A stretch of DNA of 64,000 nucleotides, taken from NCBI GenBank assembly GCA_959347315.1, contig OY365806.1, positions 50,467,568 through 50,531,567 on the forward strand, in the 5' to 3' direction. The translations under genes were made by a program, and so were the position numbers. Of this stretch, positions 1 through 12,840 are shown piece after piece. Source of the DNA: Bimastos eiseni (lineage: Eukaryota; Annelida; Clitellata; Crassiclitellata; Lumbricidae). Every line of letters starts with the position of its first letter. The first letter of the stretch is position 1. The notes under the pieces were generated by a model. That model had not been told where the DNA came from, did not search any database, and worked only from the letters and a program-made list of their open reading frames with translations.

Positions 1-487
1 CTGTTTGTGGTTGTCTCTTACTTAGGCCTTACATTCACAATAGGCTCACACACTTCAGAAATATTTAATGAGATCTCAGAAATGGCAAACGGTTTTTAAC
101 TAGTTTCCCATGATCCAGTATCAAATGTACTTGTTGAAATCCGTAGTATAGAATCCAAATTTGTATCAGTGAGCTGAGAGACCACCTATACTTTGATTTA
201 TTGGTGTTCATGCAGGAGAAAGTTTGCTCACAGGATGCAAATTGATGCAAATGAAAAAAATCTTTTCATGGCAAATTGTTGTATATTTGTATATTTCGAA
301 ATTTGTCATCAATAGTGAAGCATAAAATTTGTTTAATTCCATGTCTTTTGAAATTCTCTTGGAGAATGTACGTTGGAAAATAAACCACTCTCGTGCTATT
401 CCTATTGCTCTTCAATTACTTCACCACAAAATACCTTACCACTCAACAATACTATAGTTCACCTTGTATCACATTAACAAGTCTTGT

Positions 488-555
488 AATCAATCAATCA
501 ATCAATCATCCAATCAATCAATCAGCCAATCAATCAATCAATAAATCAATCAACC
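488..555. repeat. (TCAA)n microsatellite
   Basis: An interrupted tetranucleotide array in the plexin intron left of exon 3. The rest of 1-843 shows nothing else recognisable. Confidence 0.9.
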
Positions 556-843
556 AAAAGTTCTTTATTGTTCACAAAACCAAATTCGAAAGCAGAAGAA
601 ACATGAAATTATACAAGTGAGTATATAAACCATTAGTTAACACATTTGTATAATAGCAAACAAAAGGTATGCCCCAAAGGAACGAACGTTCCACTAGAAG
701 GGGCTGCCTCATTACACCAGATAAATTTCAATGGAGTGATTACAGCAATATATGTACCAATTATGGTTCATTAAAATGTTTTAACACATTTATTCAATTA
801 CACTGTTCCACAATAAAATGAGTTGTAATATGTGATGACTCAC

Positions 844-981
844 CCTCGGTCCAGTAAGAGCATACAAATGGTCCTGCGTTGAGTCAAGTGCCATATCAGC
901 AGCAACAGGGAAGCGATTTGTCAGTTCAGCTCCTAAGTCAAGAACCTGATAGATTCTTGAGTTCAATCCATCAATTAAGAC
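844..981 (-). CDS. plxn: Plexin coding exon 3 (C-terminal sema domain)
   Basis: 46 codons between acceptor TTCTCAG (ending 982) and donor AGG|GTGAGT (843 downward). It starts VLIDGLNSRIYQV and ends DHLYALTGPR, matching the plexin segment just before the PSI domain (the H-x-LYA-T signature). It is too short to be called from length alone; the evidence is motif continuity with exon 2 and good splice sites on both sides. Confidence 0.85.
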
Positions 982-3900
982 CTGAGAAGAACAAGAAGAA
1001 GAAGAAGAAGAAATGAAGGAACAATATCATTCAACATAGAAGTATTTCATATGAAGATAAGTTATTGATAATTCAGTATTCGTCAGTATAAGCATGGCTG
1101 TATGCATCTGCAAGTATACATCGATTCAGCAGCTTTAAAGTTCCAGAAAGGGTGCTACATAAATGTTTAGATACATAATTCATGTTGTACTGCTCACAGT
1201 GTTGCCTGTGATATTATTATAGATATTATATTATTATGTGATATTATTATACATATAATAAAAGAAAAATATTATAGTCATTGGTTCCTACAACACAGTA
1301 GGGGCCCTCAATACATTTGAAGCCTTCATCGGAAGAACCGTGGAAGTCCATTTTCAGTTTATCGATATATCCCCTAAAAATATTTTTAAATCTACAGATA
1401 TAATATATCTGTAGACTTTAAAATGTTTGTGAAGTCTACAGATATATTATATCTATCTGTAGACTTTACAGACTTTGTAGGCTGTACAGATATATTATAT
1501 CTGTAGACTCAAAAAATTTGGGGGGGGGGGTATATCAATAAACCGAAAATGGACTTCCACGGTTCTTCCGATGAAGGCTTCATTTGCATGTCACAGAAGA
1601 TTTGGTCCTTGGGTCAGTCTCATACATGTTGTATCTGTATAGGGACACGATGACTACAGTGACCTTTGATGGAGTTGTACTTGACATGACAGCTATCTGA
1701 TACACATGATTGTATGTAAAAGTTTGGGCAATCATGATTTAAGTGCCAAATTGAATGTCTCCAAAATGGCTGAAGTTTCACCCCGTCCCCCACCCCCGCT
1801 AAAGACGGAATTCATGTGACAGTGGCAAAAGATGGGCATATGCAAAATCCGACGGGGAGGCTATAAAGGCAGCATTTTAAAGTTGGGAAACAAAAGTTGT
1901 TGTTTGGATTCTTTAAATGATTCCGGATGAATCACGTGGAGCGATGTTTTGTTCAACCCTTTTGACACCATGGCATGGACCACTGAAGAAATTATTCCTG
2001 AAGCCAAGGGCCAAATCGGTAAACTCAAAAACAATTATTAAAAAAATAACTCAAAAACAATTATTAAAAAAATATTGAAAATAATTAATTGTATTAAAAT
2101 TTATTATAACATAATCACAATAAACAAGCGCTTGAATCTATGCCATACACGGCATGTTTAATAATAGTTCAGGTAAATTGTGAATGAATAACTCTGCAAG
2201 CAGACCAGTGACTGTCTCTTAAAGTTAATTTTTACAGAAAATTTCAGAAATTGCAGACATTTCGTGAGCTCAGGTGGGTCCCTACGAAAATCAGCCTGTG
2301 GGCCTAATGCTGGACACCACTGATATAGAGATACGCTATAGAGGGATTAAAAGTAAGTAAGGCTACTTACTTACACTCAATCCCTCTGCAAGTCTCCTTT
2401 ATAGGTTGCAGCCTCAGCAGCTCAAGCCACCAAAGAAAGCCAATTTCCAGCATGTCTGAGGTTTCCCTAATTAGCCAGGTGTTCCTAATATGCATTAAAC
2501 GTGACAAGCCTTAAGAACTCTTTAATAGGCAGCCTTGAAGATCCACTTAATTGACAAAATAGCGTTGAATATTCGTTTATTTATATGGAAAGTCTTCACG
2601 ATTCATTTTTAACTGACAAGAAAGCCTTCAAGAGTCATTTAATCAACAAGAAATGAAACTAATAATGATCATAATAATAATAATTTTCGCATAATTTCAA
2701 ACTGACAAGCTGCAGTATGACTAGAAACATAGTATGGACAAATAATGACGAGTTATTGCAGGAGTTGAATGAAACTGTTGGCATCAATGCAAGGCACCCA
2801 CTACGTCATATATCTAATTTAGCCAACATCGCCACCTAGCAAAGGAAGGACTAGTTAACCTTATGGGGGTTATGGAAATCGAACTAGGTTCCTCAGCTCT
2901 GTGCCCCAGTGCCCAATCTATTACTCTATGGCCACCCCAGAAAGCCTTGAAGATTTGTTTAATTGACAAGATAGCTTAGTTTATTACTTGCATGGAGAGT
3001 CTTGATGATTCATTTCACAGAAGAGGTTCTTGAGGATTCAAGTACTTGAATGGAAAATCTTGAAAATTTATTAAACTCAATGGAATGTCTTGAAAATTGA
3101 TTTAATTGACAAGAACGTATTGAAGATTCATTAAATTGAATAGACAGTCTTGAAAATTTATTTAATTGACAAGAATGCCTAGAACATTCATTTACTTGAA
3201 TAAAAAACCTTCCACACTAATTGATTAGCTCACATGCCTTCATGATTGACATGCCTGCAGGTTAATGTAATTGATTGACAGCACCATGAGAGGTTCTTGA
3301 AAGGCAGTATATAATAAGTGCAGCCAACTGCAGTAACTAATGAACTGAGTGGTGGTTGTAACACTATCTGCAAGTGGCATACTGACCTCATGTGGCAAAA
3401 CAACCGGATACCAGTTACCTAACATGCCACATCAGGCACAATAGCAGCTTGCAGATGCAGAGGCCAATACCGAGTAGAACGCGTGCTATATAATGGCAGC
3501 TTTCCCAACCTTTCTTTGCAAACCAAACTCCATCCAACAAAGTTATGGTGTTAAACAGTTGTGGGCATCAGTAGTAACCAATGCAATCTCTGTAAAGGAG
3601 GATGGAATTTGTATAAGACAGCAGACTATTCATCATTGGCTCGGGCCATATCTCATCAGGACAGCACGGTCAGCAAGTCTCTTTGTTATACTTAAATTAT
3701 GCTATTTTTAGTTCTTGAACATAAAAAAATACTTCATCCTGCTTGACTCCACTTCACCTCATATAATAAAACGTAAGTTAACCTTAATGTAAACTTGATG
3801 CACGTTGCTTAACTTGAACTAACATTATCTTGCCATACTTAGCATAACTTTACTCTACCTTACCTTACTTCATGAAGATTGGGCAACCGGAGATGAAATT

Positions 3901-6900
3901 GCAGCCTGAGAAAAAACACCCGCGGCATTGTCAAGGATTTTCGGCTGTTCACACCTGATGTGCTGGGATGCTGCCAAGAAGTGCCTGGGAACGAGGAGGA
4001 TGGAGCCGTCGTTGCAGAGGCAGGCAGAGGTCTATCTCCTCCAGCTGTCGAATGATGGCCAGCAAAATATAGATCAGCTGCCGGGACCGGATCAGCTGGT
4101 GTTAATTTCCAGCCATGCCAGAGGCTTGATGAAGCCGGTGCTTCATCCGCACATTGAAGAATACTTTGACAGGACTATGGAAATATTTTCCCGTGAAAGA
4201 CCACAATATTGATGTTCCTTTAGCCACCTGAGTGCACTCGCAGTTTCGATGCTACCTTGTTTTCCTTGTTTTTAAAGTACTCTAGGACAATCCACTCGGT
4301 CTGCCGAATTTCCTTACCTCAAAACCCATTTGATCGTTTGATCATAAACTGTTCGTTCCACAGAGCAACATGAAGGAGTTTTGCTAAGAAGTTATTCAGT
4401 GATATCTTAAATGCATGTTATAAAATAAACACAATGGATTCTAATCAAATCTAATCCATTAACTGCAATAGCAACATTATCAGAATGTATTGTTAATTAG
4501 AGGTCACTTCAGGTCAAAACGCGTTATCATTTGGACAGTCTTCGTAGAATCTGAAGGAGCATGGAAATCAAAAGCTGGGTTATGGTGGATATGAAACAAG
4601 TGTATCATAGAAATGGGTCGTAAGTTTAGATCTGAATGAGATTAAACACATAACAGAGCACACAGAGGTGCAGGGCAGTGATATTCCTTGCTATGGACTG
4701 AGCATGAAGCAAGGTAGCCAACTTTTTTAGAAACAGCGGCTGATTGGTCAGAACCCTTTGCCTGGCAATGCAGATAACAACACGGGTTAAGGCCTCACCT
4801 GATACAGTTTCGGAGTAGGGGCCTAGAGCAAGCGTAACTCACAATTGCTTAGTGCCATCTCTTGGATACTTGGATAAATAGTGGAAATTAATAAATGTAA
4901 GAAACAATAGCCCAAGGACCCCACATTGCCCAATGTCTTCATCAGCTCATGCTTCCTCTGCCTCATCACCAGGGCATATCCTATTTGATACCAATTGTTA
5001 CCATCTTCGAATAATTATGAGAACATGTGTAGACCTGTTTTTATATTTAGTTGTTCATGTCAAACAATTCAGTTTTTTGTAATTTATTTAATAATTCACT
5101 AAATAAATAATTTAAGTCACACGCTGTCTAAGTAATTTGTAATGGTGTATGAAAGGCTTCTTGTTTGCATTACATGTATCTGTAACCATGTAAGTTTGTG
5201 GATTCTAGATCATAAGGGAAACTAGGACAGTCAATTATCTCTGGCATGTAGTTCTACATCAAAAGTAATGTCCTGGATCTCCAACCAACAGTCAGAACAT
5301 GATAGCAGTAATTCAACAGCTGATGAAGATAAGGTAAGAAATAAGGCAAAGTGGTCGCTAAGGGCAAGATAACTAACTCTTCATTCACTGATAATAAGTA
5401 TTCTAATAAGATACAAACACTGATAAACACTGACAGAAACCAAAATCCCAGTGAAATACTAATAGGTAGATAAGGTGTACAATAATTGCTCATTTCAAAA
5501 TACCATAAATTTGATAAAACAATGATAAACACCAGGAATGTTACGCTGTATACAGACATAAATATCAGGATTTCTGATCAAATGTTAATGTCAGACTCAG
5601 GGAATTCTGATAGAACTTTAGTGAATACCAGGAATTCCAGTGAACCACTGACACATGACAGTAATTCTGACGAAATGCTGAAATGCAGGCAGCTGCCAGG
5701 AAACCAGAAGCTGAGTTATGGTGGATATAAATCGGGAGCTGATACAGATATCGTGTGAACTACCTTCATTAGACTGCCGTCGCTGGTGCCCATGATGGCT
5801 ATGGTCTTTCCCTGATGAAATATGACTGCCAGAGAGGTTCCCAGGTAGCTGTTCGTTGTAAAGTTCGTTTCGGCCGACAGTGGATACCGACTTCCAATGC
5901 CAACATTCAAGGGAAGACCGCAGAAATCATCATCCATCCTGGCAGCACTTGTAGGCTGGTCAACAGATGAACAACAGCAACAACAGTAATCAAATAAACA
6001 AGGCACAGTGGTCACGGGTCAATGAACATTATTAGCAGGTAATAAAGTTAGCAAATGATATGGTCAAAAATAAAATGTAAAACAAATCTTTAAATCTTTA
6101 CAGCCATTTAATTTTAATGCAATCTAAAGTATGATATGGTAATTAGCCTACCTGGTAAAGTAACATGAAACAATGTAAGGTAAGATGAGATCGGGTAAGG
6201 AAAAGAATATATGGCATATGTAAGGAATATAGTGCTGTAAGAAATGGCATAATTAGTTATGTTACTGCTCTTTAATTATATTTCCCAAGCCTTCTGAATA
6301 TAGACTTATCTTGCATTGCATATGGCATGGTAATTGACAACAGTGTAACCATAATTGTAACTGCAAATTTATAAAGTGCCACTTCAAGAAAACCTCTTTG
6401 CCTTACCTTACTGTTCAGTTATAGAAGGCATCATAAAATAACATATGACAAGTAAACTGGAGTAAGTGAAGAAGAAATAAGGTATAACTAGATAAGGTAA
6501 GGTATGGTTAAATTAGATTCTGCTGTTTCCAGATATTACTTTACAGCAAACATCAAAACACACAAATAAGCCTACACCTCTGAACAAATACAGGTACCTG
6601 GTGTAACTTAAAGAAACTCACACAGTTTAACAAACAGAGACACATCAAAACACAGAGACAGACCGGGACACAAACACTTCTAAATTGAACTCAAAAGTGC
6701 ACACTCATGTCAGTATGTGTGCATCTGTCTATTTATATAGCACCTTATAAGCACAGGTCTGACAAAGGCACTACAAGTGCAAGCACACAAAAAACATACC
6801 AATAAAAACACACAACTCTTCAGATCAAAAGACAGATTACTCTAACAAAACTTTTAGCTTGAATCATTGTTCAGCCCTGAGACAGTTTTATGGATGGGTA

Positions 6901-9900
6901 CTTGTCACTGTGACCTTTCAAGGAATACATACTTCAAGGAAGACACTTTCAAGACAGGAGAGCAGATCAGTAGAAAGAAAACAGACTTCCCCTTGCCCTT
7001 ATCTGCTCAGGACTTGGGTGTCTTGTTGGGGTGCCATGTTACCATTGACCCCAACACCAGCCCTGAAGAAAGACTGACTCTACTTCCTTACCCTCCTGGA
7101 AGACTGGTAATGATCAAATTGGCACCCCATTATACATCCATTCCTAGCCTATTATCTTCTGATAAAACCCTCATTCTGGCAGTTTAAATCAGTCAGGATA
7201 AGAGTTCTACTAATTCGGATCAAGTACACAATTAAATCATTCACAGATTACAAATAAGGTCATGTTTAGCAGCACTTCCTGTATATTGACCAGATCATTA
7301 TTTAAACAACGTTTTGATCGAATGATCCGATTGCAATGTTTGGTAAGTGCTATAAACAGTTGCATATTTTGCAGCTGTAAATACAACCAATTGTTGGATT
7401 TCATTGTATTTGGTCTCTGTGAAATTCTTTGTCAAACTGCAAATATACGAAAACACTTTTCCAGTTGAGTTGCTGGTGTTACTTTGTCCTAATTTCTGCC
7501 TCATTCTCTTAACATTCCATTATTTCACAATCTGTCAAAGCATCACCCACTGTGGGGTTTCCTAGTCTGGCTAGAACATTCACAGACCTAGTGACAGATT
7601 TTAATGCAATACCTAGCAATTGTACAATGCATTCGTAGGTTTCTTTATAACCTCTTCAATTCGAGGTGCAGGAGTGACTTAATTGCTTCAAAAAGGTACA
7701 ATAATGTCTGGCTATAAGGTCAAAGGGAATACATCAAATGACACTACCAATAGATGGTTGATGACTGTTAAACTTCAAGTCAATTAATGTTCACTGGTTT
7801 CAGACATTAGTTACACAAGGGGTGAACCACTACTGACTTACCCAGTCAATCTACACTGTACTCTTAAAGCTAACAGATCTATTAGTGTAGCCAGTAAGAT
7901 CCCAAAAAAAAGCTAGCTAGAGCCGTAACTGTAACTTGAGCACCTTCATGAGCCTCTTATACTTTAACAATGAGCTGCACTTGTTTTAGTGACAATCACT
8001 GTGCTTTTGCTGCCAAACTCTTCACAATAATTGTCCCCTAGACAATTGTACCTAAATGCTAAAAAGGCCAAATTACCACTGCTAAAACTATTCAGCATGT
8101 AACAAGTGCCTATACTGTGCTGTCCATGCCAATGTCATTGGTCATCACCATCATTTGCACATTCAGGCAAGAGCAAAGTCACTCCAATGATTGTCCTAGC
8201 AGCCACAAATTCCATCTGAGGTGCCTCCACTGGTCAACAGGACATTGGGACCCATCGTATCAAAAGCCACGCTCACATGCAAGACAACGAGCAGTACAAA
8301 GCAAGAATGGATCTCAACATTCATGTAGCACCTTCATGAGCCTCTTAATACTTTGAGAATGAGCTGCATTGGTTTCCCAGTCACTTTATTTAAACTCTCG
8401 TTATTAAAGTGCCAAAGGTTCTATTTTGATTCACATACAATACATAAATATTATTTTGCATCTAGAAAAGATACAGAAATGCTTAAGTATCATTAAACAT
8501 AAATTTCCACAATATGCCTCCTTGCTGAATGCCATGAGCCTGGAATCTTCCTGTAATTCCTATTCTTAAATGTAATTTAAAGGATTACACTCAAGAGTCT
8601 ACCAAGTACTGAACTTTGGAGCTGGACTGGATAGATGCTTCTCAGTAACTCATGGTCTATGATGTTTGATCAAATGCAGCAGCCTATTAGGTTCCTACTT
8701 GACCAGGAGTAAGTCAACAAGTGCCATCACACACTAGACTAGACACTATTCATTGGAGTATTCCATAGTGACAATACAACAAAGAAGGTCAAGAGAACAG
8801 TTTCAATTTGTTTCTCCGAATTTAATGGAACTATTTTAAAGCAGGTCATTACAAGACTTAATGACAATCACTGTGCTTTTGCTACCAAAAACTTGACAAT
8901 AACTGTCTCTTACTGAAAAAAAGTTGCTTTCTATGAATGTTGTTTGTGCGACATTAGTTCAAATCATTGGTTTCAATGGAACAGGAAGACTGGATCCCAT
9001 TATAGGACTAATTGCCTGCCATATGTATACAGTTCCAGGTTAACAGCACATGCCCATCAACTTACAACTTAGGATTGCAATGGCTGGACATGAAGAGTAG
9101 CAGCCTTGACTGACTGACTGACATTGAAAGATGGTTGACTCATCTTATCACTAATGGCCACAAACGATGTGGCCAGGGATTTGTTCATCCAGGGTCACAA
9201 CTCTTGCTGGCCTCTTACCAGTCCAAGATGGTAAGGTCAGACTAACAGTAGCTGCATGCACTTCTGAAACATTATACCAGTCTTTACAAGGTTCTTCAAA
9301 GGCACTGTACAACTGGCCTTGTGCAAACATACACACAAAAGTGGATACTTTTATACATACATAATTTTACTTATATATACTGGTACATACAGACATAAAC
9401 ACAATGCCTTACATACAAACACTGCCAGTGAAAATTAGTCTTCTCAGCTGTGAAAGACCTTCAATAAGCAATTAGCATTTGAAGTTGATATTTAGCTGTG
9501 AGATAGAAACACAACATAAATGAAAGACAATACAAACAGAAGAGAGACCAAAAAGAAAACCTCATTCCAATTAAAATTTACTCCCAACAGTTGCCACCGT
9601 TTAAGAAAGTTTGTTTACTAGAAAAGGATCATGAGATCAACTTACCTGTGGTTTTCAAAAAACATGCACAGCTATGAAGAAAAAAGAAAAAGGCAGAAAG
9701 TGTGAGCATACCTTCCTTGAGCATCTTGGCTCCATGTAATTTAATAAAAAGGCTGAAAGTGTGAGCTTACATTCTTTGAGCATCTTGGCTCCATGTAAGT
9801 TATCCATGGAAGCAAGCGACCGTATCCACGATAGCAATCTTGTTGAGCTTTTGTAAAGGCTTTACGAATGTCTGTCAAAGCGTACAAACACAGACCAGAT

Positions 9901-10931
9901 CCATAGCTTGCATCTGGCTGCCAGCTTTTCTCTTTACTCCTTGCCATCACGATGTAGACAGCCACCTCATTCTCTGGAAGTCCATGGCGTCTGGAGAAAT
10001 CCTTTCCAACTGGAGCAAATGACGCAGCCTGTGCGACATTCAGAAACGTTGCAACCGAATTCTTCTGCCGACAGGTGAGCGTCACCTCCGTGTACGAGTA
10101 GAAGTTGGAGTCATTCTGGCAGACTCTGACTAGTCTGGTCTCAAAAGAGTGCTCGTCAACCAACGACTCACGCTGCACTGTCACAAAGTAAACAAAACCG
10201 TCATGCATGAAACCGTAGATATATCGAACAATGTGCTGAGACTTTGCCGACATTTCAAAGTCAAGAGATGCCAACGGTTGTAACCAGATCGATGAATCGG
10301 GCATCTCATGTAACGACAATGCAGATATTGCTTTCATTGAGAAGTGGAGAGGCCTGCCATCGTAAGTTCGTGCAACAAACAGCGACGAACGGCTTTGAAA
10401 ACTGGAGGCATAGAATGCGCAAACCGTTTCCTCACCACCAACAAAGTTTGTGGGATTGGCTGCATCTAACTGCCTCAGCGTAAAATTGTTCATTGAAAGC
10501 ACTGAACACAGTCCCTGCTGAATGCTACCACAGAAGAGGAGAGAGTTTAAGGAAGGGTCGATTTCGAGAACTTTTGCATTGTTATCCATCATTTTTTCGC
10601 GGCTGCAGTCCACATCACTCGGGTGACAGCGAAGGTCGTCGAGAACTGGTCCTGTTTTCAACTGGCTGACTAGTTTGAGCAAACCATTGAACTTGAAGAT
10701 AGAGTTTTTACTGGCTGCAAATATGTCTCCGGTTCTTGTGTTAACAGTTATCTGCTGGAATGTAGGAAAGTCCTTGTCATCAGTTGTCGTGTAGCTCCAA
10801 AAGCCAGGTCTCAGACCGCTGACAGCAACGAGGAGCATCTCAATGCAGAGTAGGAAGAGTCCCAAGGAGAAAAGCCTTTGTCTGACGATCATTAAAAGTA
10901 CACCTGGTAAAGTTTGTTCCATCGTCATCAA
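844..10931 (-). CDS. plxn: Plexin, 5' part (join of three exons: 10931-9771, 5955-5764, 981-844), partial at 3' end
   Basis: Semaphorin receptor of the plexin family, a single-pass plasma-membrane protein for axon guidance and cell migration. The three exons join in phase 0 into 497 codons. Residues about 20-40 form a hydrophobic signal peptide. The rest reads as a plexin sema domain: a KTGPVLDD-like blade motif, an FVYFVTVQRE-like strand, the RLVRVCQND-x-NFYSYTEV motif around the FYSY signature, a CYRGYG turn, then DDDFCG and a TIAIMGTSDGSLMK blade. No PSI, IPT, transmembrane or GAP exons are in the window; they should lie off the left edge. Splice signals are consistent: donors GTAAGC, GTAGTT and GTGAGT, acceptors CAG. 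The class is unresolved: the LPW...C...DDDFCG stretch resembles plexin A, while KTGPVLD and the TIA-G blade resemble plexin B. The start at 10931 has in-frame alternatives at 10928 and 10922, all before the signal peptide. Confidence 0.9.
1319..1581. mobile_element. Foldback miniature element with long terminal inverted repeats
   Basis: The ends are inverted copies of each other over about 60 bp, from GAAGCCTTCATCGGAAGAAC at the left to its complement at the right. They are flanked by ATTT on both sides (1315-1318 and 1582-1585), a possible 4-bp target duplication. The centre holds three palindromes of the type CTACAGATATA...TATATCTGTAG and a G-run. No coding capacity. It lies in plexin intron 2. 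Superfamily not assigned. Confidence 0.75.
2150..2322 (-). mobile_element. hAT-like element terminus (one end only)
   Basis: The sequence ends in ...GCTGGACACCACTG. Read on the minus strand this is CAGTGGTGTCCAGC, a typical hAT terminal sequence. The partner end and target duplication were not found, so the left limit is arbitrary and the copy is probably truncated. Confidence 0.35.
2510..3250. repeat. Degenerate minisatellite, roughly 30-35 bp unit
   Basis: Many diverged copies of a unit like TCTTGAAAATTTATTTAATT followed by GACAAGAA, clearest at 2935-2975 and 3050-3200. It is interrupted around 2650-2930 by unrelated sequence. Located in plexin intron 2; no coding signal. Confidence 0.7.
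3928..4212 (+). other. Unassigned 94-codon ORF, possibly a fossil exon or pseudogene
   Basis: The ORF lies antisense within plexin intron 2, in a locally GC-richer block of an AT-rich intron. The product has balanced composition (for example EVYLLQLSNDGQQN and HIEEYFDRTMEIFSRE) and is not low-complexity. I recognise no family. It lacks clear flanking splice sites and could be a retroposed fragment or chance. Confidence 0.25.
4213..5763. other. Plexin intron 2 remainder, with a degenerate short repeat at 5390-5690
   Basis: AT-rich intron. At 5390-5690 there are several diverged repeats sharing 'accaggaattc', 'ccagtgaa' and 'gataaacac'. The string aagctg[ag]gttatggtggatat occurs at about 4570 and again at 5709. 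No gene is seen. Confidence 0.45.
5764..5955 (-). CDS. plxn: Plexin coding exon 2 (sema domain)
   Basis: 64 codons between acceptor CAG (5958-5956) and donor AAG|GTAGTT. It begins PTSAARMDDDFCG and ends GTSDGSLMK, the conserved final blades of a plexin sema domain. It joins exon 1 in phase 0 and exon 3 in phase 0. Confidence 0.88.
5956..9686. other. Plexin intron 1, with dispersed internal duplications
   Basis: Blocks at about 7938-8050, 8328-8396 and 8858-8920 share sequence: 'agcaccttcatgagcctctt' with 'aatgagctgca' in the first two, and 'tgacaatcactgtgctttt' in the first and third. This points to local duplication. No exon or RNA gene is seen. Confidence 0.5.
9687..9804 (-). repeat. 59-bp tandem duplication spanning the plexin exon-1 splice donor
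   Basis: Two copies offset by 59 bp (for example CATCTTGGCTCCATG at 9781 and at 9722). On the minus strand each copy carries the exon end EPRCS plus a GT donor: the upstream copy AAT|GTAAGC at 9771/9770, the downstream copy AAG|GTATGC at 9712/9711. The copies differ at a few positions. See findings. Confidence 0.85.
9771..10931 (-). CDS. plxn: Plexin coding exon 1 (signal peptide and N-terminal sema domain)
   Basis: 387 codons ending ...EPRCSKN at the donor AAT|GTAAGC (intron from 9770 downward). The ORF would hit a stop 10 codons beyond this donor, so the donor decides the coding path. A single large first coding exon covering most of the sema domain is usual for plexins. The 5' UTR is not defined. 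A possible acceptor (TTTATCAG) lies just upstream of the ATG, so an untranslated first exon is possible. Confidence 0.9.
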
Positions 10932-12840
10932 AGGTAAACAAGGTGAATCTGATAAACAGTCAGTTCACATCATGACCACAATCGTTAATGACGTGTCTTA
11001 AGCATACCAAGATACGTTACATGCTGCAGTGTGCGCAAAATTTTAAGGAACTTCCAGCTGGAAAACTTCGAACAATGAAGTTGCTGCCAAGTTTCCGTTT
11101 AACCTAATCACATCATTTTTGGCTTACATGTGCCATCTGGTTAAAAATATTAACCAGAACTATCCCAATGCTGTAGATTATATATATGCAATGCCTTGCC
11201 ACACATGATCTGAGCATCTACAACTAAAGCCTTCAAACGGGAACATCTGTTATTGAGACCAGCATCGTTGCCCAACTGGAGTTGCCTGGTTGGCATGATG
11301 CCCAGTTAGACAGGGAAATTCTAAATCCAGATACGGACAGTGTCTTCCTCCACCCTTCCACGGTGTGTGACATTCCCTTAAAGTGTTTATCCCAGGCCAT
11401 CATTATCTCGGTAAGCTGCGCCGTTGCTGGCTGCCATATCTCTAACTTAACGGCTCATCAAAACAACTTATCCGTTAAATCTCTACTCCAGAAGTAGCAG
11501 CAGCCGTCGACCGACCGCTCGACATCCGTCATTAACGGTCTTCTAATCGCGACCGGTTCAATAAACAAACAACGCATACGTAGGCAAACGCTTCGTCTCG
11601 AAGTATACGCAACACTAATTCTCACCAGCTTGCAAACAACTTTCCGCACGTGAAAAACTCCAAGACGTAGCCTCATGCAATATGCGAACGTTAGCGCAAC
11701 AAATATAATCGTCCACTGCTGATTTTGAAATGATGCATGATTCTCACAATCCTTAGGTAAACATTTTCCGTAGCCACGGCCTCCATCAGTAACTGTTTCA
11801 CTGTTTCACATCTCACGTAATGCCCATTTAAGTGAGCAAATAGCTTACCAAAAGGTTCAACAAATTCTGCGCCAATATACACTGTCGAGTTTCTGCTCTT
11901 AGCCTATAAATATATACCGTAAGAAAATATTCCGACCCTGAGAATGAAATATCTTTAAACTTCTACCAAAAACACTTTAAAAGATGCAAATAATGCGGCT
12001 CGATTTTGCCAACTCGCGCACCGAGCGCCGACGATCGTGACTGACCGCTGTTACGAAATGCAGCTCATTCAGAGCATCACCGCCGTTATTCCAGATTCAG
12101 TTGGGAGCTTGCCAAAGAAAATCCAAAGACGGAAAAGCGCGATTCGCCGCTGCCCCTGGAAAACAACTTCCCCGTGCAATAGAGATAGAGCCCCTCCTAT
12201 AGAGGCTTCCGCAGATGCCCGTTCAAAAACAAGAAATATCCGGGAACTACCGCGTCCCCGCGTGAGTACGTATACGCACATGTATTATATCCTACGCGGT
12301 TCGCTTGCCTCGACGATTCACTGAAGGGTGAGGCGGGAACGTATGGAGCCGAAAGCACCTCTATGACCTCTGGCAGCCGCTCTGCTATAAACAATACCCT
12401 GCTCGGTCGGTCGGTCGGTTGTGCGGCCGTGGGCTCCGTGCGTAGGCCTATACGCACGAAGGAAGGTCTCTGTCAGCAAAAGACTTACGTTTAGACCGCG
12501 ATTTCTGACATTTGTCGGACAAAGTGAGTTGAGTGAGGCAGCGAATATAGTTTCATTTCCCGACCGACTGATAGGCTTAAAGCCTAATTGAATTAAGAGG
12601 TAAAGCTTAATTAAGTTAATGAAGAGGAGGTGGAAGATAGAATTCCCCTCAGCTTATGCCGACACTTAGTCGTCGGTGTGAATGTGAAACGTAGGCTAGT
12701 GCAGACGACTTCATTTTCTTGAGTTCGGCATATGCGAAACTGTTAGGCTCTACATGTATTCTAAAACTTGAAAAATAATGAAGTACTACTCAGGGGCTAA
12801 TGTAGGCTAACTTTTATATGTATCGTATTGTATCGTAATC
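10932..12840. other. Upstream region of the plexin gene
   Basis: No gene recognised. About 12000-12480 is richer in CpG than its surroundings and could be a promoter region for plexin or for an undetected transcript. No TATA box or initiator is asserted. Confidence 0.3.
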
